NCBI GenBank assembly: GCA_023614405.1
Contig: CM042693.1
Span: 154,148,731-154,212,730, forward strand
DNA: 64,000 bases
DNA from: Avena insularis
Lineage: Eukaryota; Streptophyta; Magnoliopsida; Poales; Poaceae
Direction of reading: 5' to 3'
Shown: positions 33,635-45,768 of the stretch, piece by piece
Layout of the letters: each line of letters opens with the position of its first letter
Numbering within the stretch: position 1 is the first letter of the stretch
Notes under the pieces: model-generated
Seen by the model: only the letters and a program-made list of their open reading frames with translations
Told to the model about the DNA's origin: nothing
The model's database searches: none
Made by a program: the position numbers and the translations under genes

Positions 33635-35285
33635 TGAAGGGAATATGCCCTGAGAGGCAATAATAAAGTGTTTATTATGTATATTCCAAGTATTTGATAG
33701 ATGTTTATTTTGCATGCTATAATTGTATTAATACGGAAACGTTAATACATGTGTGTTTAATAAACAAACAGAAAGTTCCTAGTTATGCCTCTCTCATAAA
33801 CTAGCTCGTTGATTAACAAGATGATCAAGGTTTCCTGATCATGGTCATTGGATGTTGTTAATAACAAGGTCACAACATTAGTGTAATGATGTGATGAACA
33901 TTCATCTGAAGTATAGCATTATGATCAAAGTCATTGAGTTTATATTGCTATAACAACTTACGAAGTGATCCTAATCCTTAGACCATGAGATCATGTCAAT
34001 CACTAACACCGGAAAAGTTTCTTGATAACATCAAATGTCACACCGTAACAAGGTGATTATAAAGATGGGTTCAGAACTACTAAAGTGTTATGTTGAGGCC
34101 CATGGATCGAGAGTGGAATTTGTTCATCCCGATGATGGATAGATATGCTCTGGGCCCTCTCGGTGATATCACATTGATTAGCTTGCGAGCAAGTGATTTG
34201 ATCACTAGAATGTTATATCACGTGAACAAGAAAAGAGTACATGTTAGTAACGATATCAAACTAGGTATGTAGATACCGATGATCGAATCTCGGACATGTA
34301 ATATATCGCGAAACAAAAGGATTAAGATACCAGCGTAAAAGGTTCTGACGATCATAAGAAAGTCATCGTTGAATGTGTGGGAGTCAGTATGGGTCTTCAG
34401 ATCCCGCTTCTGATTATTGATTGGAGAGGGGTCTCAATCATGTCCACATTATTCTTGAACTATAGGATGACACACTTAAGAGACACCGACATCCATTTGG
34501 AGCAAAAGTTTCATGCCGGAAAGAATAACAAGCGCAGGAATTTATTTCACTAGATACCGAAACAGGTTTTTGGGTGAAATTGCATAAGTGTTTTTGCATG
34601 TGAAATTAAATACTAGCAAGGGGTTATATGTGAATGTTTGTCATTAAAGTAATTTACAAAATTCTAAATAAATAAAAGGAGTTTTATTTAATGAGAGTTT
34701 GCATTAAATTTGGTGGAAATTTAATGGGATTTTGAGTGGAGGGAATTGAAAGGATTTTTGTGAGTGGAGTGTCCACCCACATGAATGAGGGGAGGGCAAG
34801 GGGGCAGCCCCATGCATCGGCCACCCCCTTGGGGTCCCCCCCCCCCTCTCCTATAAAAGGCACATCCCCCCTCCTCACTTCTCACTCACACCTCCTCGTG
34901 AAGGATCTCTCTCCCCCTCTAGTATTTATCCCCCATGATCTCGGACTAGCGAGATACATGTTCTTGGTGGCTATTCGACAAGAAAGAGTTGTGCTTCTGC
35001 TGCATCGCTGGAGCGAGGAGGCGGAGGTTGCTCGGTGCCTCGGACATGTGTGTGAGCACGGATGCGCCGCTAAGTTGCGGTGCTAAGGACTTCCTCTCAA
35101 TCTTGAGATCGGCAAGAGATCGTCTACATCAACCACGAGTTTAACTCGTTAAGCTTTGTCGGTCTTCAAGGGTATGTTCTCTACTGATATACATCCACCC
35201 GTTGTTTGTATCTAGTAGATAGATCTTGGTACATAGTTATTCCTATCGTAAGAAATTTTTTGTTTTCTATGCTGCAAACCCTACA
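33635..35285 (+). repeat. 3' LTR of element B
   Basis: 1,651 bp matching the 5' LTR at 8,218-9,842. TATAAAA box at 34,852-34,858. It ends CCCTACA, then the TTAGC duplication and the remainder of element A's LTR. Confidence 0.9.
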
Positions 35286-35290
35286 TTAGC

Positions 35291-36451
35291 TTGCAAGAAT
35301 GTGACTGGCTCACAAGGGATCACATATCACAGGAACGAGTAAAGAGTACTTATCGGTAACAAGGTTGAACTAGGTATGTAGAGATACCGATGATCAAACC
35401 TCGGATAAGTAAAGTATCGCGAGACAAAGGGAAATTGGTAACGTATGTAAATGGTTCATTTGGTCATGAAGTAATCATAGAAATATGTGGGGAGCCATAT
35501 GAATTTCTAGATTCCTCTATTGGTTATTGATCAGAGAAGAGTCTTGATCATGTCTGCATAATTCACGAACCGTAGGGAGACACACTTAAGGATTCGATGT
35601 TGTTTAGTAGATATGGAAAGTGAGTAAAGAGATTGAATGTTACTCGGAGTCTCTATGGGATCGGGATATCCCGAGGAGATTCAAAATGGTCCGGAAAATA
35701 AGATTCATATAAGGAAAGTCCAATTCCGAAGTTCGGGAATGGTTTCGGTGTTTTCACGGGAATGTTCTAGAAGGGTCTAGAAGGTCCACCGATCCGGAGT
35801 GGAAAGGGTACATGGATGTGCCGTGACAAAGTGGAATGGTTGCATCGTGTACTAGGTCACTTGGCTAAAAAAGAAAGGTAGGGGGAGCCCCCTCTCCCTA
35901 CACCTTGCACCTAGGCGGCGCCCCCCTCTAAACCCTAGGCCACCGCCCTTCCTGCTGCTGGCGCCCTAGCTCTCCTCTAAATAGCATCCGTCGTCTAGTC
36001 TAAACCCTAGCCGCCGGTTGCTCCACTCCCTCGGTGTCTAAACTCTATCTTCGAGGCTCTCTCTACTCCACCATACCTGCTCCGGCTTGGCGAAGCCCTG
36101 CGGGATCTCCCCTCTACTTCTGACACCACACCGTCGTGCTGCCGGAATCGCGAGGAGAGAGCTACAACCTCTGCTGCCTGCTGGAACAAGGGAGAGGAAG
36201 GTCTTCATTGAGTATCGTACGTGTGACCGATTATGGGAGCGCTCCCGGAACGCTGTGCCGGAAGGATCGTCTATGCGATCTTGAGATCAGCAAGTGAACG
36301 ACTACATCACCCAAGAGAATCCAATCTCGTTAACAGCTTTGGATCTTCGAGGGTTAGTACTCTATCGACTCATTGCTACAATATACTAGATAGATCTTGG
36401 CTTGTGTGTGTTCATGCGATAGAATTTTTTTTTCATGCTGTGACCCCTACA
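35291..36451 (+). repeat. 5' LTR of element A, second fragment
   Basis: Continues the LTR cut at 8,217: TTGCAAGAATGTGACTGGCT here matches AGCAAGCATGTGACTGGCT in solo LTR C at 15,661. It ends GACCCCTACA, followed by GTGGTATCAGAG (PBS at 36,453). It is shorter than C by a deletion in the GC-rich promoter stretch, and no clear TATA box remains. Confidence 0.85.
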
Positions 36452-36452
36452 G

Positions 36453-37600
36453 TGGTATCAGAGTTGTGTCTATATGTAGATCTGTTGCACGAGTAGAACA
36501 CAATGGTCATTGTGGGCGGTGGTGCTTTTATTATCAATTGCTTCTTGTGTACTTTTAATCTTGCGGGATGGTGGGATGAAGCGGCTTGGGCTAACCTTAC
36601 ATGACATCGTTCATGAGACTTGCTCCACGCTCGACATGCAACTTGTATTGCATAATTGTCTTTGCAGGTGTCTGTCTCTCCCATCATAGTGAAGATTCAA
36701 TTTATAACGGGCACTTGATAGTTCTTGCATCAACGTTGTGGTTCTTATTGAAAGCCCCAAACCACGTAAAACATGCAAAGAAAACTATAGGCGTCTAACT
36801 TTGTTTTGAAGCGGTGTGTTGTGATGTGATATGGCCGTGATTGTGATTATATATGATGTATGCAATGATCCTTATTGTAAGTCGGCAACCGGAAGGAGCC
36901 TTATGGTTGTTTTTATATTTCATTAAGACCCGCATGTCTATTATTCAAAGTAATTGTAATAGTTGATGCTGGTGGACGACAACAATGGAGTGGTGCCATT
37001 GATCTTGACGCCACACTGGTGATGATAGAGATCATGTTCATGCTTGAAGATGGAGATCGGAAGCACAAGAATAAAGTCCATATCATATCACATATTATGA
37101 ATTGCATGTGAGTGATAATACTTTTATGCATCTTGTATTGCTTAGATCGCGACGGTAGCATTATAAGATGATCCCTCTCACAAAATATCAAGTAATAAAG
37201 TGTTCGTCCTTAGTTAGCACGTTGCCAAGACTTGTTGTTTCAAAGCACCACGTGATGATCGGGTGTATTAGATTTTGTGTATGTATAGAACGGGAGCAAG
37301 GCAGATTTGTATATGCGGAAACTAAGGTTATTCTTGATGAGCCTAGCATGTACAGACATGGTCTCAGAACACGGAATACCGAAAGGTAAAGAATGAGTCA
37401 TATAGATGATATGATGAACATGTTGATTGTTCGCCTTTGAAGCTACATCATCTCACGTGATGATCGGACTTGGTGTGGTGGATTTGGTTCATGTGATCAC
37501 TAAAACAATGTGAGGGATATTGTTTTGAGTGGGAGTTCAACAGCAATATGATTAAAAGTTGAACACTATTTATCATAAACTAAATCAAAGTGAATTTGCA
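36453..37600 (+). other. PBS and leader of element A
   Basis: TGGTATCAGAG at 36,453 is the initiator tRNA-Met primer site. The leader shows blocks shared with element B's leader (AGCCTAGCATGTACAGACATGG near 37,341; GTGATGATCGGACTTGGTG near 37,457). There is no credible ORF. Confidence 0.7.
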
Positions 37601-39149
37601 TAGTTGTTGTAGTCATTGTCATCCATTTACCACCTTACGCTTAGTTATAATTGAGATAATAGAACTATAGAATTCTGGTAAGTTACTTTACGAACTGGTA
37701 TCATATTGTTTTTTGAAGTGTTGATCTAAAGTCTAAAAGTCCTATTGCAAACTTTCATTAAGTTCCATTTACTCTATGAAGTTTAATAATTGGTATTAAA
37801 TCAAGAGTAACAATTCCAGTGTTAGTATATAAGTATTATGTTTGTCTCCATAATTCTTGATATTCAAAAGATTGTTTTAATATCAAGGTTATCTAGGAGC
37901 TGAAAGAATTTTTCAGAAACCATCATGTGTGGAAGATATTGCGATATCTGAAACAAAGTTTTGGTTGCAACATGATGGAGTATAATATGGCAATATTTAT
38001 GTTCTCATATTAGATGAGAATTTGCAAAAGGTTAGAGACACTAGTTGTCCTAATCCTCCAAAAGGTTTTGGAGAGCAATATTATACTCGCGATTCACCGT
38101 TATGAGCTAAAGTAGCTTGATCATGAATAGTTCCATGATAAGGATGAATATTTTATGTAGGTAAAATGTTTACTACACTAAAAGATTTCTAAAGAATGAA
38201 ATTTGAAAGAACACCAAGCATTTGATGATGGTGATCTACTTCAAAGTGCAAGTCCAAAGACATTGGTATTTAACTATACACGCTTTGGAATATGTGTCAT
38301 GTGTATGGCACCAATGTTGATGTTTATAGATTATTTTAAACAAGAAAAGGAAATGCTGAAAGAGAAGAAATATATGGCAGAAAAGAAAAGACTAGAATTG
38401 TTTAGCTTAGATATATAGAGGATATACGTGTTATGGCTGTATTATTTGCTTGTTAAACAATGTAATTCTTGAGTATTGGATACTGCATTTTTTGATGTGA
38501 ATCGTCATACAAAACAACACAATTCATGAACTGCAATGTCCTAAGTAGCTAGCAAGAGAATATGTGATGATGCTCATCGAGAACAAATAAAGTGTTGATG
38601 TCTTTCCCGTTGACATCAAAGCTTGCCTTCAAGATTTGTTTTATCAGGTGTTATGAGAACAAAAGGATTGTTCAAATAATTGCTGTAATCATAAAAGATG
38701 GATGATTTACAAATCTCATTGGATAAATCACAACCATAAAACTAGCTACAAAAATGTCGAAAGACAATTGATAGAAAAGATCACTTAGGAAGTGACATCG
38801 CTGTTTAAATTATATTGGAAAGAAAACATGAAGAAGCTCCATGTGGATGGAATTTTGGAGTCTTTTGATTTCGATCAAATAACGCTTGTGAAACTTTCCT
38901 AGAGATAATTAAAACTCCGTTCATAAGGCAAAAAGTGAACGAATGACTAGCTTATTGGAACTTGTACATATAGATGTATGAAGCCCATTATATGTAGTCT
39001 AGAGCGATGGATTTCAACTTCATATGCTTTCTCTGAAAATTTGAGTGAATATATGAATATTTACTTAATAAAGATGAAGTATGAAATATTTGAAAGGTTC
39101 GAAGAATTTCAAGATGAATATTTACTTAATAAGGATGAAGTGTGAATAT
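37601..39149 (+). pseudogene. Decayed pol of element A with integrase remnant
   Basis: AT-rich and heavily eroded. From about 38,826 to 39,146, conceptual frames still echo element B's integrase: MKKLHVDGILESFDFDQ corresponds to B's MKNLHSDGLLESHDFES near 13,168, and KMKYEIFERFEEFQDE to KHKYETFEKFKEFQSE near 13,420. A short direct repeat (ATATTTACTTAATAA.GATGAAG, 39,057 and 39,117) follows. RT and RNase H are absent; the sequence jumps into the end of the 3' LTR. Confidence 0.55.
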
Positions 39150-39601
39150 CGGTAAACCCTAGTCGCCGGTTTCTCCACTCCCTCGGCATCTAAAATCTAT
39201 CCCTGAGGCTCTCTCTACTCCACCATACCCTCCTCGGCTTAGGAAGTTCGCTGGATCTCCTCTACTTGACACCCTGCGTCGTGCTGCCGGAATCGCTAGG
39301 AGAGAGCTACAACCTCCGCTGCCTGCTGGAACAAGGGAGAGGAAGGTCTTCATCGAGTATCGTATGTGTGAACGACTTCGGGAGTTCTGCTGGAATGCGG
39401 CGCTGGAAGGATCGTCTACGCGATCTTGAGATCGGCAAGTGAACGACTACATCACCCATGAGAATCCAATCTCGTTAACCGCTTTGGATCTTCGAGGATT
39501 AGTACTCTATCGACTCGTTTCTATAATATAGTAGATAAATCTTGGATTGTGTGTGTTCATGCGATACAATTTTTATGTTTTCCATGCTATGAACCCCTAC
39601 A
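39150..39601 (+). repeat. 3' LTR of element A, truncated
   Basis: Only the last 450 bp of a BARE-like LTR remain (compare 16,560-17,001 and 36,008-36,451), ending GAACCCCTACA. The target-duplication partner AATCA follows at 39,602. Its left edge directly joins integrase remnant sequence, showing an internal deletion. Confidence 0.8.
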
Positions 39602-40850
39602 AATCAAACCTTGGACAACAATGCTAAAAGGAAATAAAAATGATACATCTACAAGACTTTGTTTCTTTGTTTTACCTTAGTTTAACAGACCAATCTAGTT
39701 TACTTTTACAATGGGTTGAATCAATGGATGGAGATAGGCCAAGGTTTAAGATCCACCTGCATCTGCACATCATATGGGATAAAAGATAATAATAATAAGC
39801 ATAGTCATGTGTAATATTTGAATGGAGATAATCTCTTATGGCCAACACATCCTAATATACTAGAGCCCCTATGATGCAGCGGGCATAGCAATAGTCTTTC
39901 AATCCAACCGGCTGCACACCGAAGCAATGGGCTACAAATGATTATTAAGTGTAAAACACATATCAAAGCATTAAGTGGTGATATTGTTGTGATCATGAAT
40001 GCGTCGCTAAGCAAAGACTGTACTATCCTTTCTATCACTTAGGTTCCTATGAAATCGCCGCTAGCCAAGTATCTCACCTCAAGCCTTTATCAATCTATGG
40101 GATCTTGGGTACCTACAAGTCTACATATCGAGACAAGAGACAAATAAACAAAAGATATAAATCTCAATTGCAAAAAAAATACAATACTCCCATGATTTGA
40201 TGCACATAATTGCTGCGAGGTTTCTCCCCAACCCGTAGCCCATGAGGACTAATCACTCATAACGAATAGATCTAGGATATAAAACATTGTGCAAAATACT
40301 TAGATTGAAATTGAATATTCTTATAATGGTCGCCAAATCACAAGAAGATCTAAAGTACAAAGTAGTGGTTATGGATAATGGAGGGGATGGATGATGGAAT
40401 GGATGAACAATGGATGAACGATGGCGTGGATCTCCTTTGGTGGTGGTGTGATGTAATCTAAGAATGGCGTCCCTGTAGTTAGCGTATGGAGCCTCAAATA
40501 TATAGGCATCTTCACGAAAGTCATAGGGCTTGACGAGACGAATACACTGCCACCTAGTATGGGCAGATGGTATGGGCGGACCCCGACCGTACCGGTGGTT
40601 GTTACGCGTACTGACGCCTGGAAATTTCTTCCCAATTAGTTGGTTGTGTGTACTTCCTCAAAATCCTTTATTATGACTCTTGATTTCGCATTAAAAGCTA
40701 TGATTTCCTACACAATACAATTCAAAGCAAGGTTTTGCATATCTTTGCATTTATTAGTCATTAGTGACAAGGATTGAGAGTTGTTTGTCAATTGCTTGAC
40801 TAAAAACAATGTTGAAACATGGTGGAATATGGAAAATTTTGGAGCCATCA
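39602..40850 (-). repeat. 5' LTR of element E, second fragment
   Basis: The bulk of E's 5' LTR, continuing from 7,665. Its outer end GGAGCCATCA (minus-strand start TGATGGCTCC) abuts the copia pol sequence of element F. About 500 bp at its right end matches 1,414-1,906. ORFs inside (for example minus 39,805-40,038) have no protein signature. Confidence 0.7.
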
Positions 40851-42547
40851 AGGATCAAAATAGTGGTGATGACCAAGAGGTTTCTCAAGAATCCATTGAA
40901 GAAGCCAACACTCGTCGTGAAGCAAGAAGGATCGCCAAGCTTGTTTGTGAAGGGCTTACCCTTGATGATGTTGTTGGTGATCTTGAAAGGGGCATTACTA
41001 CTCGTAACCAAGTGGCTAACTTTGTTGGCCACAATAGTTTCATTTCTTGTGTAGAGCCCCAAAAGGTGTATGAGGCACTTGAAGACCTGATTGGCTTGAA
41101 GCCATGCATGAAGAGCTTAGCAACTTCAAGTGCAACAAAGTGTGGTCATTAGTGGAGAGACCCAAGGAGTACCATAATGTCATTGGAACCAAGTGGATCT
41201 TTAAGAACAAGCAATATTCAAGTGGGATGGTCATTCACAATAAGGCAAGATTGGTGGCTCAAGGCTTCTCCCAAGTCGAGGGTATTGACTGCGGTGAAAC
41301 TTTTCCCTCATTGCTCGTCTTGATTCTATTTGCATCTTGCTTGCATATGCATCTCATCATAACTTCAAGTTGCAACAAATGGATGTTAAAAGTGCATTTC
41401 TTAATGGTCCCTTAAATGAGTTGGTATATGTCAAGCAACCCCCGGGTTTTGAGGATCCCAAGTTTCCAAACCATGTTTACAAACTTGATAAGGCACTCTA
41501 TGATCTTAAACAAGCTCCTCGTGCATGGTACGGGCACCATAGAAAGTTGTTGGTAGACCATGGTTTTGAAATTGGGCTAATCGACCCCACTCTTTTTACT
41601 AAGAGAGTTGGAGGAAACTTGTTCAATGCCAAATATATGTTGATGACATTATCTTTGGTTCTCCTAACAAAGATTTCAATGATGTATTTGCTAAGCTAAT
41701 GACCGATCAGTTTGAAATGTCTATGATGGGCGAATTGCAATTCTTTCTTGGATTTGAAGTAAAGCAATTATATGGAGGTATTTTCATTAATCAAGCCAAA
41801 TACATTCAAGATATGCTCAAGAGGTTCAAGTTGACGGATCTAAATGGATCCAAGACTCCCATGCCTCTCAAGTGTGATCTTACTCTCGATACTAAGGGTA
41901 AAGATGTGGATCAAAAGGTATATCATTCTATGATTGGTTCTTTGCTTTACCTTTGTGCATCTAGACCGGATATCATGTTAAGTATGGGTATTTGTGCACG
42001 GTTTCAAGCCTCCCCAAAGGAAAGCCACCTTGTGGCGGTCAAGCGAATATTTCAATATTTATTTGATACCCCAAACTTTGGCTTATGGTATCCCAAGGAC
42101 TCAAACTTTGTTCTTCATGGTTTCATGGATTCGGATTGGGAGGGAGACAAAGTTGGAAGGAAATCAATCTTAGGGGTTTTCCAATTCTTTGGTAGGTCCT
42201 TGGTGTGTTGGTCATCTAAGAAACAAATTTGTGTCTCCTTGTCTTCTATAGAGGCCGAGTATATTGCGGCTGCTAGTTGTTGTGCACAATTATTGTGGAT
42301 AAGGCAAACTCTAAAGGAATACATTGTCACTTGTGACAAAGTTCCTCTTCTTTGTGATAATGAAAGTGCTATCAAGATCGCCTACAACTCGGTGCAACAC
42401 ACAAGAACGAAGCATATTGATATTCGTCATCATTTCATCCGTGAGCTTGTGAACAATGGTGATATTGATCTCTCTTATGTGAGCACCGAGAAGAATCTTG
42501 CAGATTTATTCACCAAGACCTTGATGAGAAGAGATCCCGGGAGTTAA
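40851..42547 (+). pseudogene. Copia pol of element F: RT and RNase H
   Basis: The linker ANTRREARRIAKLVCEGLTL precedes RT. After a frameshift near 41,090 come YHNVIGTKWIFKNKQ (near 41,172), QQMDVKSAFLNGPLNELVYV (near 41,376) and YDLKQAPRAWYG. YVDDIIFGSPN (near 41,637) lies in a shifted frame. The frame from 41,699 is open for 282 codons: FFLGFEVKQ, IGSLLYLCASRPDIMLS, then RNase H with FMDSDWEGDKVGRKS (near 42,124), SSIEAEYIAAASCC and LLCDNESAIKIAYN. It ends NLADLFTKTLMRRDPGS. Several frameshifts inactivate it. Confidence 0.85.
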
Positions 42548-43770
42548 GCCATGAGCTAAATATCATAGATTCGAGCAATGTAGTTTGAGACCATGCATTC
42601 ATATGTTATTCTATCTAGGTGTAGGCATGGAAATAGGGGGAGTGCAGTCCTAATTTATTGGGCTATCCCTCCCCCCCCCCCCCATTATGCCCAAAGTGAC
42701 AAAAATCATTCTCTTAATATCATTTTGTGATATGTGAGCTTCAATGATGAGTTTTGGTAATGGAACCAAGATATATCTTCGCGGTGCCAAGCTAAGTATA
42801 CTCAAACATGGTGCCATAGGCCACCGCCCTCTCCTAATGAGAGGTTGGTTTCTTCCTCGTGTTTGTCATCTTTTGGTTAGTTTGGATCTTAGATACATGC
42901 ACTCCCATTTGGTTCTTGAATGGATTCCTCTTTGTTACAGTGCATGTGTCCCTATATCAGTTTGGAAGTCTCAACCTAAGCCTATTTTTCCTCTCCTTAA
43001 GCCACTATCCTTCTTGCACAAGAAACTCTCCTATGTCCCCGACATCTTTCTCTAGTGGAACCGATACTACCGGAAACCCAGTGGTACTACCGGACCGGGT
43101 CAGTTCCCAGGCGCAATCCTGGAAACTGTCCTAGAATGCAGCGATGGGGTTCAATTGTACTAGTACCCGTTCCGCTACTACGGTCTACCACCCAATCGGT
43201 ACTACTGGGACGCATTTCAGGCTAAAGGGTGGGTCGTGGGGAGAGGCTCCCTTAGTGCCTCATTTTCCCTGTCTCCTCCACTAGCCACTGCCACCGCCAG
43301 AGAAAGAACCGCCGCCGGAGCCCCGTCGATGCCTCCTTCTGCCAGATCTCCACCAGATCTGGACTCATTGCGGGTTCCTCGTCCTTCTCCGCCGCCATGG
43401 ACACCGGTACAACCGCTCCTCCTATCTCTCTCCTTGCTTCTCTCCTTGAATCTAGGTTTTGCTTAAATTCATGGTAAAAAGCACTTGTATGGGGTTGTAC
43501 TATGTGAATCTTGCCATATAACACTCCTCGCCCCAAGAAATTATAGTTTTTATGGAATTTTTAGGTCGATTTGTGGTCCGCTACTCTAGGATCTGTGCGA
43601 TTTTCCGCACATCTGGTAGTACCGGAAAATTTACTACCGCATGGTTTTTCCGGTACTACCAGACCCAACAGGCCCCAAATAATCGTAAAGCATGTGACTT
43701 CTTTGTGGATCTTTTCTTCTAGGTTCTTGTGCTCTTATACCCCTGCTTTTCTCCCTCTTGATTTCACAGG
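42548..43770 (+). other. Element F spacer with palindromic GGTAGTACCGG blocks
   Basis: Non-coding interval between pol and the env-position ORF. It holds a C14-type homopolymer near 42,670-42,683, several CTACCGG/GGTACTACCGG boxes (43,060-43,205), and a near-perfect inverted repeat with 18 bp arms (43,614-43,631 against 43,647-43,665). Small ORFs here are not credible. Confidence 0.55.
43614..43665. repeat. Inverted repeat TCTGGTAGTACCGGAAAA
   Basis: Arms TCTGGTAGTACCGGAAAA (43,614-43,631) and its complement ending at 43,665 flank a loop of about 15 bases. A similar palindrome lies in this element's LTR at 46,081-46,113. Confidence 0.7.
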
Positions 43771-45260
43771 TGCAGGTGGTTTCGGGGGTGCTAGGAAGCG
43801 CTCCAAGTCACGTCATGAGATTGAGGAGGAGTCGGAGTTCAAAGAAGAAATCATGCCCTAGCCCAGCTCCTGCATGAAGTTGAAGGATTCTCGGGGACGT
43901 CGTGGAGGTGCCACCAAGCGGTCCGCTGACCGTGGCAGTGGCCCTCCCCCTCCCTCCTCGAGTCGCACCAAGAGTCAAAGTTCTAGGCCATCACGGCCAA
44001 AGTTTTTATCTGACATTCCTGACACTGAGTTCCACTCCTTGCGAACTAAGAATCCATATGTGGCTTCCCGTGGCCAGGATAGAGAGGAGAGTCTTTTCTA
44101 CACCGACTTCCATCAGAGAGTGTAAAATGAGGTTATCATGAACAATGAGAAGTTGGTTGTGCCTTATAAATGGATCGGCATGGTTCATGTGAACAAGAAT
44201 CTTGACTATTGTGGGGAAGCCAAGGATATTTGCACCAACATTGGCTTGCTTCCCATCATGGAGTTCAAGCAAGATTATGATCCTATTCTCATCGCTCAGT
44301 TTTATGCCACCGCCAACTTTGCAAAGAATAAGACAAGGACAATTACTTAGATGACTTAGGGTGTTGTTAAGTAGGCTACCTTGGCCGAGTTTGGACACAT
44401 TCTTGGATATGAGGACTGTGGCCGTGACCATCCTAGTGGCTATCATTATCACATGTGTGAGCATCCCATGAAGAAGGAGGTCCTTGCTCCTCTCTATATC
44501 TAGGACGGCGGTGTTGTTGGCAAGATCAAGGATCTTCTCCCTACCTATGATATCTTGAACCACATCTTCCGTGAGATCGTTTCCCCTCATGCGGGAAACC
44601 AAGATGAGATGCATGGCTTTATGGTGGATCTCATGTTCAACACCTTCATCGACCGTGAATCCGGTAACCCACTTGATGTGATGGACTTCATTTGGAATGA
44701 GATGGTTGTTTCCGTGTTCACTCACAGGGTGCCACCTTTTGCTCCCTACATTATGGAACTCATCATCTACAAGTGCCCCCCATTGCAAGGAACCTTCCTA
44801 CTTGTCGTCTTGTTGCCCACAAGCATAAGTCATTGTTGATCAAGACACATGCTAAACCTCGCAATGCGGAGGGTCAAGAGGTTGATGAGGAAGGGAACAT
44901 GATTGAAGAGGAATCTGGTGATGAAGATAGTGGTCATGATGAAGACTTTGTTGTATCTCGTCGCAAGCATGCCCAGCCCTCATGGGCAAAGAGGATTGAA
45001 GCCAAGATCAATAAAGTGTTTTTCTTCTAAGCCGACAATCAAAAGCACATGTATGAAGCCCATGCCAATGCCAATAAAGCATGTGCTCATCAGAAAGAGA
45101 TGATGGAAGCTCGTTACTATCTCCTAAGGCTCCAAGAACAACATCACCCCCAAAGAGCAATGGATCTCTAAGCATAGCAACTGTGAGGATGATGCCACTT
45201 ATTCTTTCTGTGCTCCACGGACCCATGATGATGACTATGATGATGATGAGGAGTGATATT
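43771..45260 (+). pseudogene. SIRE/Maximus env-position ORF (PF20167-like)
   Basis: A Ser/Pro-rich, basic N-terminus (KRSADRGSGPPPPSSSRTKS near 43,916) leads into the conserved plant-transposon block: PYKWIGMVHVNKNLDY (near 44,160), CTNIGLLPIMEFKQDYDPIL, IAQFYATANF, then after stops near 44,348 LAEFGHILGYEDCGRDHPSG. DLLPTYDILNHIFREIVSPH (near 44,530), DVMDFIWNEM and VPPFAPYIMELI follow. The C-terminal part (EEGNMIEEESGDEDSGHDED; ADNQKHMYEAHANANKA) is charged. This fits the putative plant transposon protein domain (Transposase_32) that follows pol in SIRE-type elements. At least five stops or shifts are present. No clear signal peptide or membrane anchor is seen. Confidence 0.65.
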
Positions 45261-45755
45261 TGGGGCGCTAGTCTTGCTCTTGTCCCTTTTTGGTGTCTTG
45301 ATGCCAAAGGGGGAGAAGGTGCAATGTAGGTGGCAGGATTTGCATGAGAAATTCACAAGCTCGTTCTTGCTTTGATCTTTGGTTGCTTGTGAACTTTATT
45401 TGCCTCATATTATTCGTGACTATTTGTGCTATGTAAGTTGATACTATGTGGTTATCTTGTGGATCCACCGTATGTGTTGTGTGGCTATTCTCATATGGAT
45501 CCATCTAATGTGATGATGTTGTTTATTTATTGCCCTTATATCTCTCATCACATATTGTTGTGCGAAGGTATGAGTTCCAAGCTTATTTATCATTGTCTTT
45601 GCACTCTTGGTTGGTTTGTAAAATAGAGGGGGAGTGTTTATCCTAGTTTGTGCTTCATATGAGTGCACAGATCCATGGGGAGCCCGTCTCTATTTTTCAA
45701 ACTTTTCGCTTTATCATAATATTTTTCGTGCAAAGGTGTGTTGTCATAAAACACC

Positions 45756-45768
45756 AAAAAGGGGGGAT
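45756..45768 (+). promoter_or_regulatory. Polypurine tract of element F
   Basis: AAAAAGGGGGGAT sits immediately before the TGAAAGGGCATTTCCC LTR start: the ACCAAAAAGGGGGAGAT-type tract of SIRE/Maximus elements. Confidence 0.7.

Larger units (their letters stand above)
8218..35285 (+). mobile_element. Element B: BARE/Angela-related copia retrotransposon with nested inserts
   Basis: A complete outline: 5' LTR 8,218-9,842, PBS, gag, protease, integrase, RT, RNase H, polypurine tract, 3' LTR 33,635-35,285. It is flanked by a perfect TTAGC duplication (8,213-8,217 and 35,286-35,290). Its LTR start (TGAAGGGGATATGCCCTGAG) differs from that of A and C, so it belongs to another subfamily. Inside it lie an Athila-type LTR fragment, solo LTR C and element D; without these it would be roughly 8.3 kb. 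Stops and frameshifts make pol non-functional. Confidence 0.85.
7666..39601 (+). mobile_element. Element A: BARE/Angela-like copia retrotransposon, degenerate
   Basis: It starts TGTTGGAGATATGCCC at 7,666 and ends CCCCTACA at 39,601, flanked by AATCG / AATCA, a 5 bp duplication with one mismatch. Parts are the 5' LTR (7,666-8,217 plus 35,291-36,451), PBS at 36,453, leader, a heavily decayed internal region with a recognisable integrase remnant, and only the last 450 bp of the 3' LTR. Between 8,218 and 35,290 the LTR is interrupted by element B. RT, RNase H and the front of the 3' LTR are missing. Confidence 0.75.
1409..40850 (-). mobile_element. Element E: Athila-type gypsy retrotransposon, gutted and nested
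   Basis: Reads right to left. 5' LTR = 7,598-7,665 plus 39,607-40,850 (split by element A); then PBS, gag, protease, a stretch without pol, an Athila-type 3' ORF, and the 3' LTR ending internally at 1,906. Both LTR copies end in the same GGAGCCATCA (1,897-1,906 and 40,841-40,850), and about 490 bp of the left copy (1,414-1,906) aligns with 40,335-40,850. The outer half of the left LTR is off the window, beyond element H. No RT, RNase H or integrase motif is visible between protease and the 3' ORF, so the copy is non-autonomous. It is inserted in the integrase-RT linker of element F. Confidence 0.7.

Noticed and set aside
40781..41152. ORF that seems to start at 40,781.
   Set aside because: Its first 23 codons are E's LTR; real coding sequence of element F starts at 40,851.
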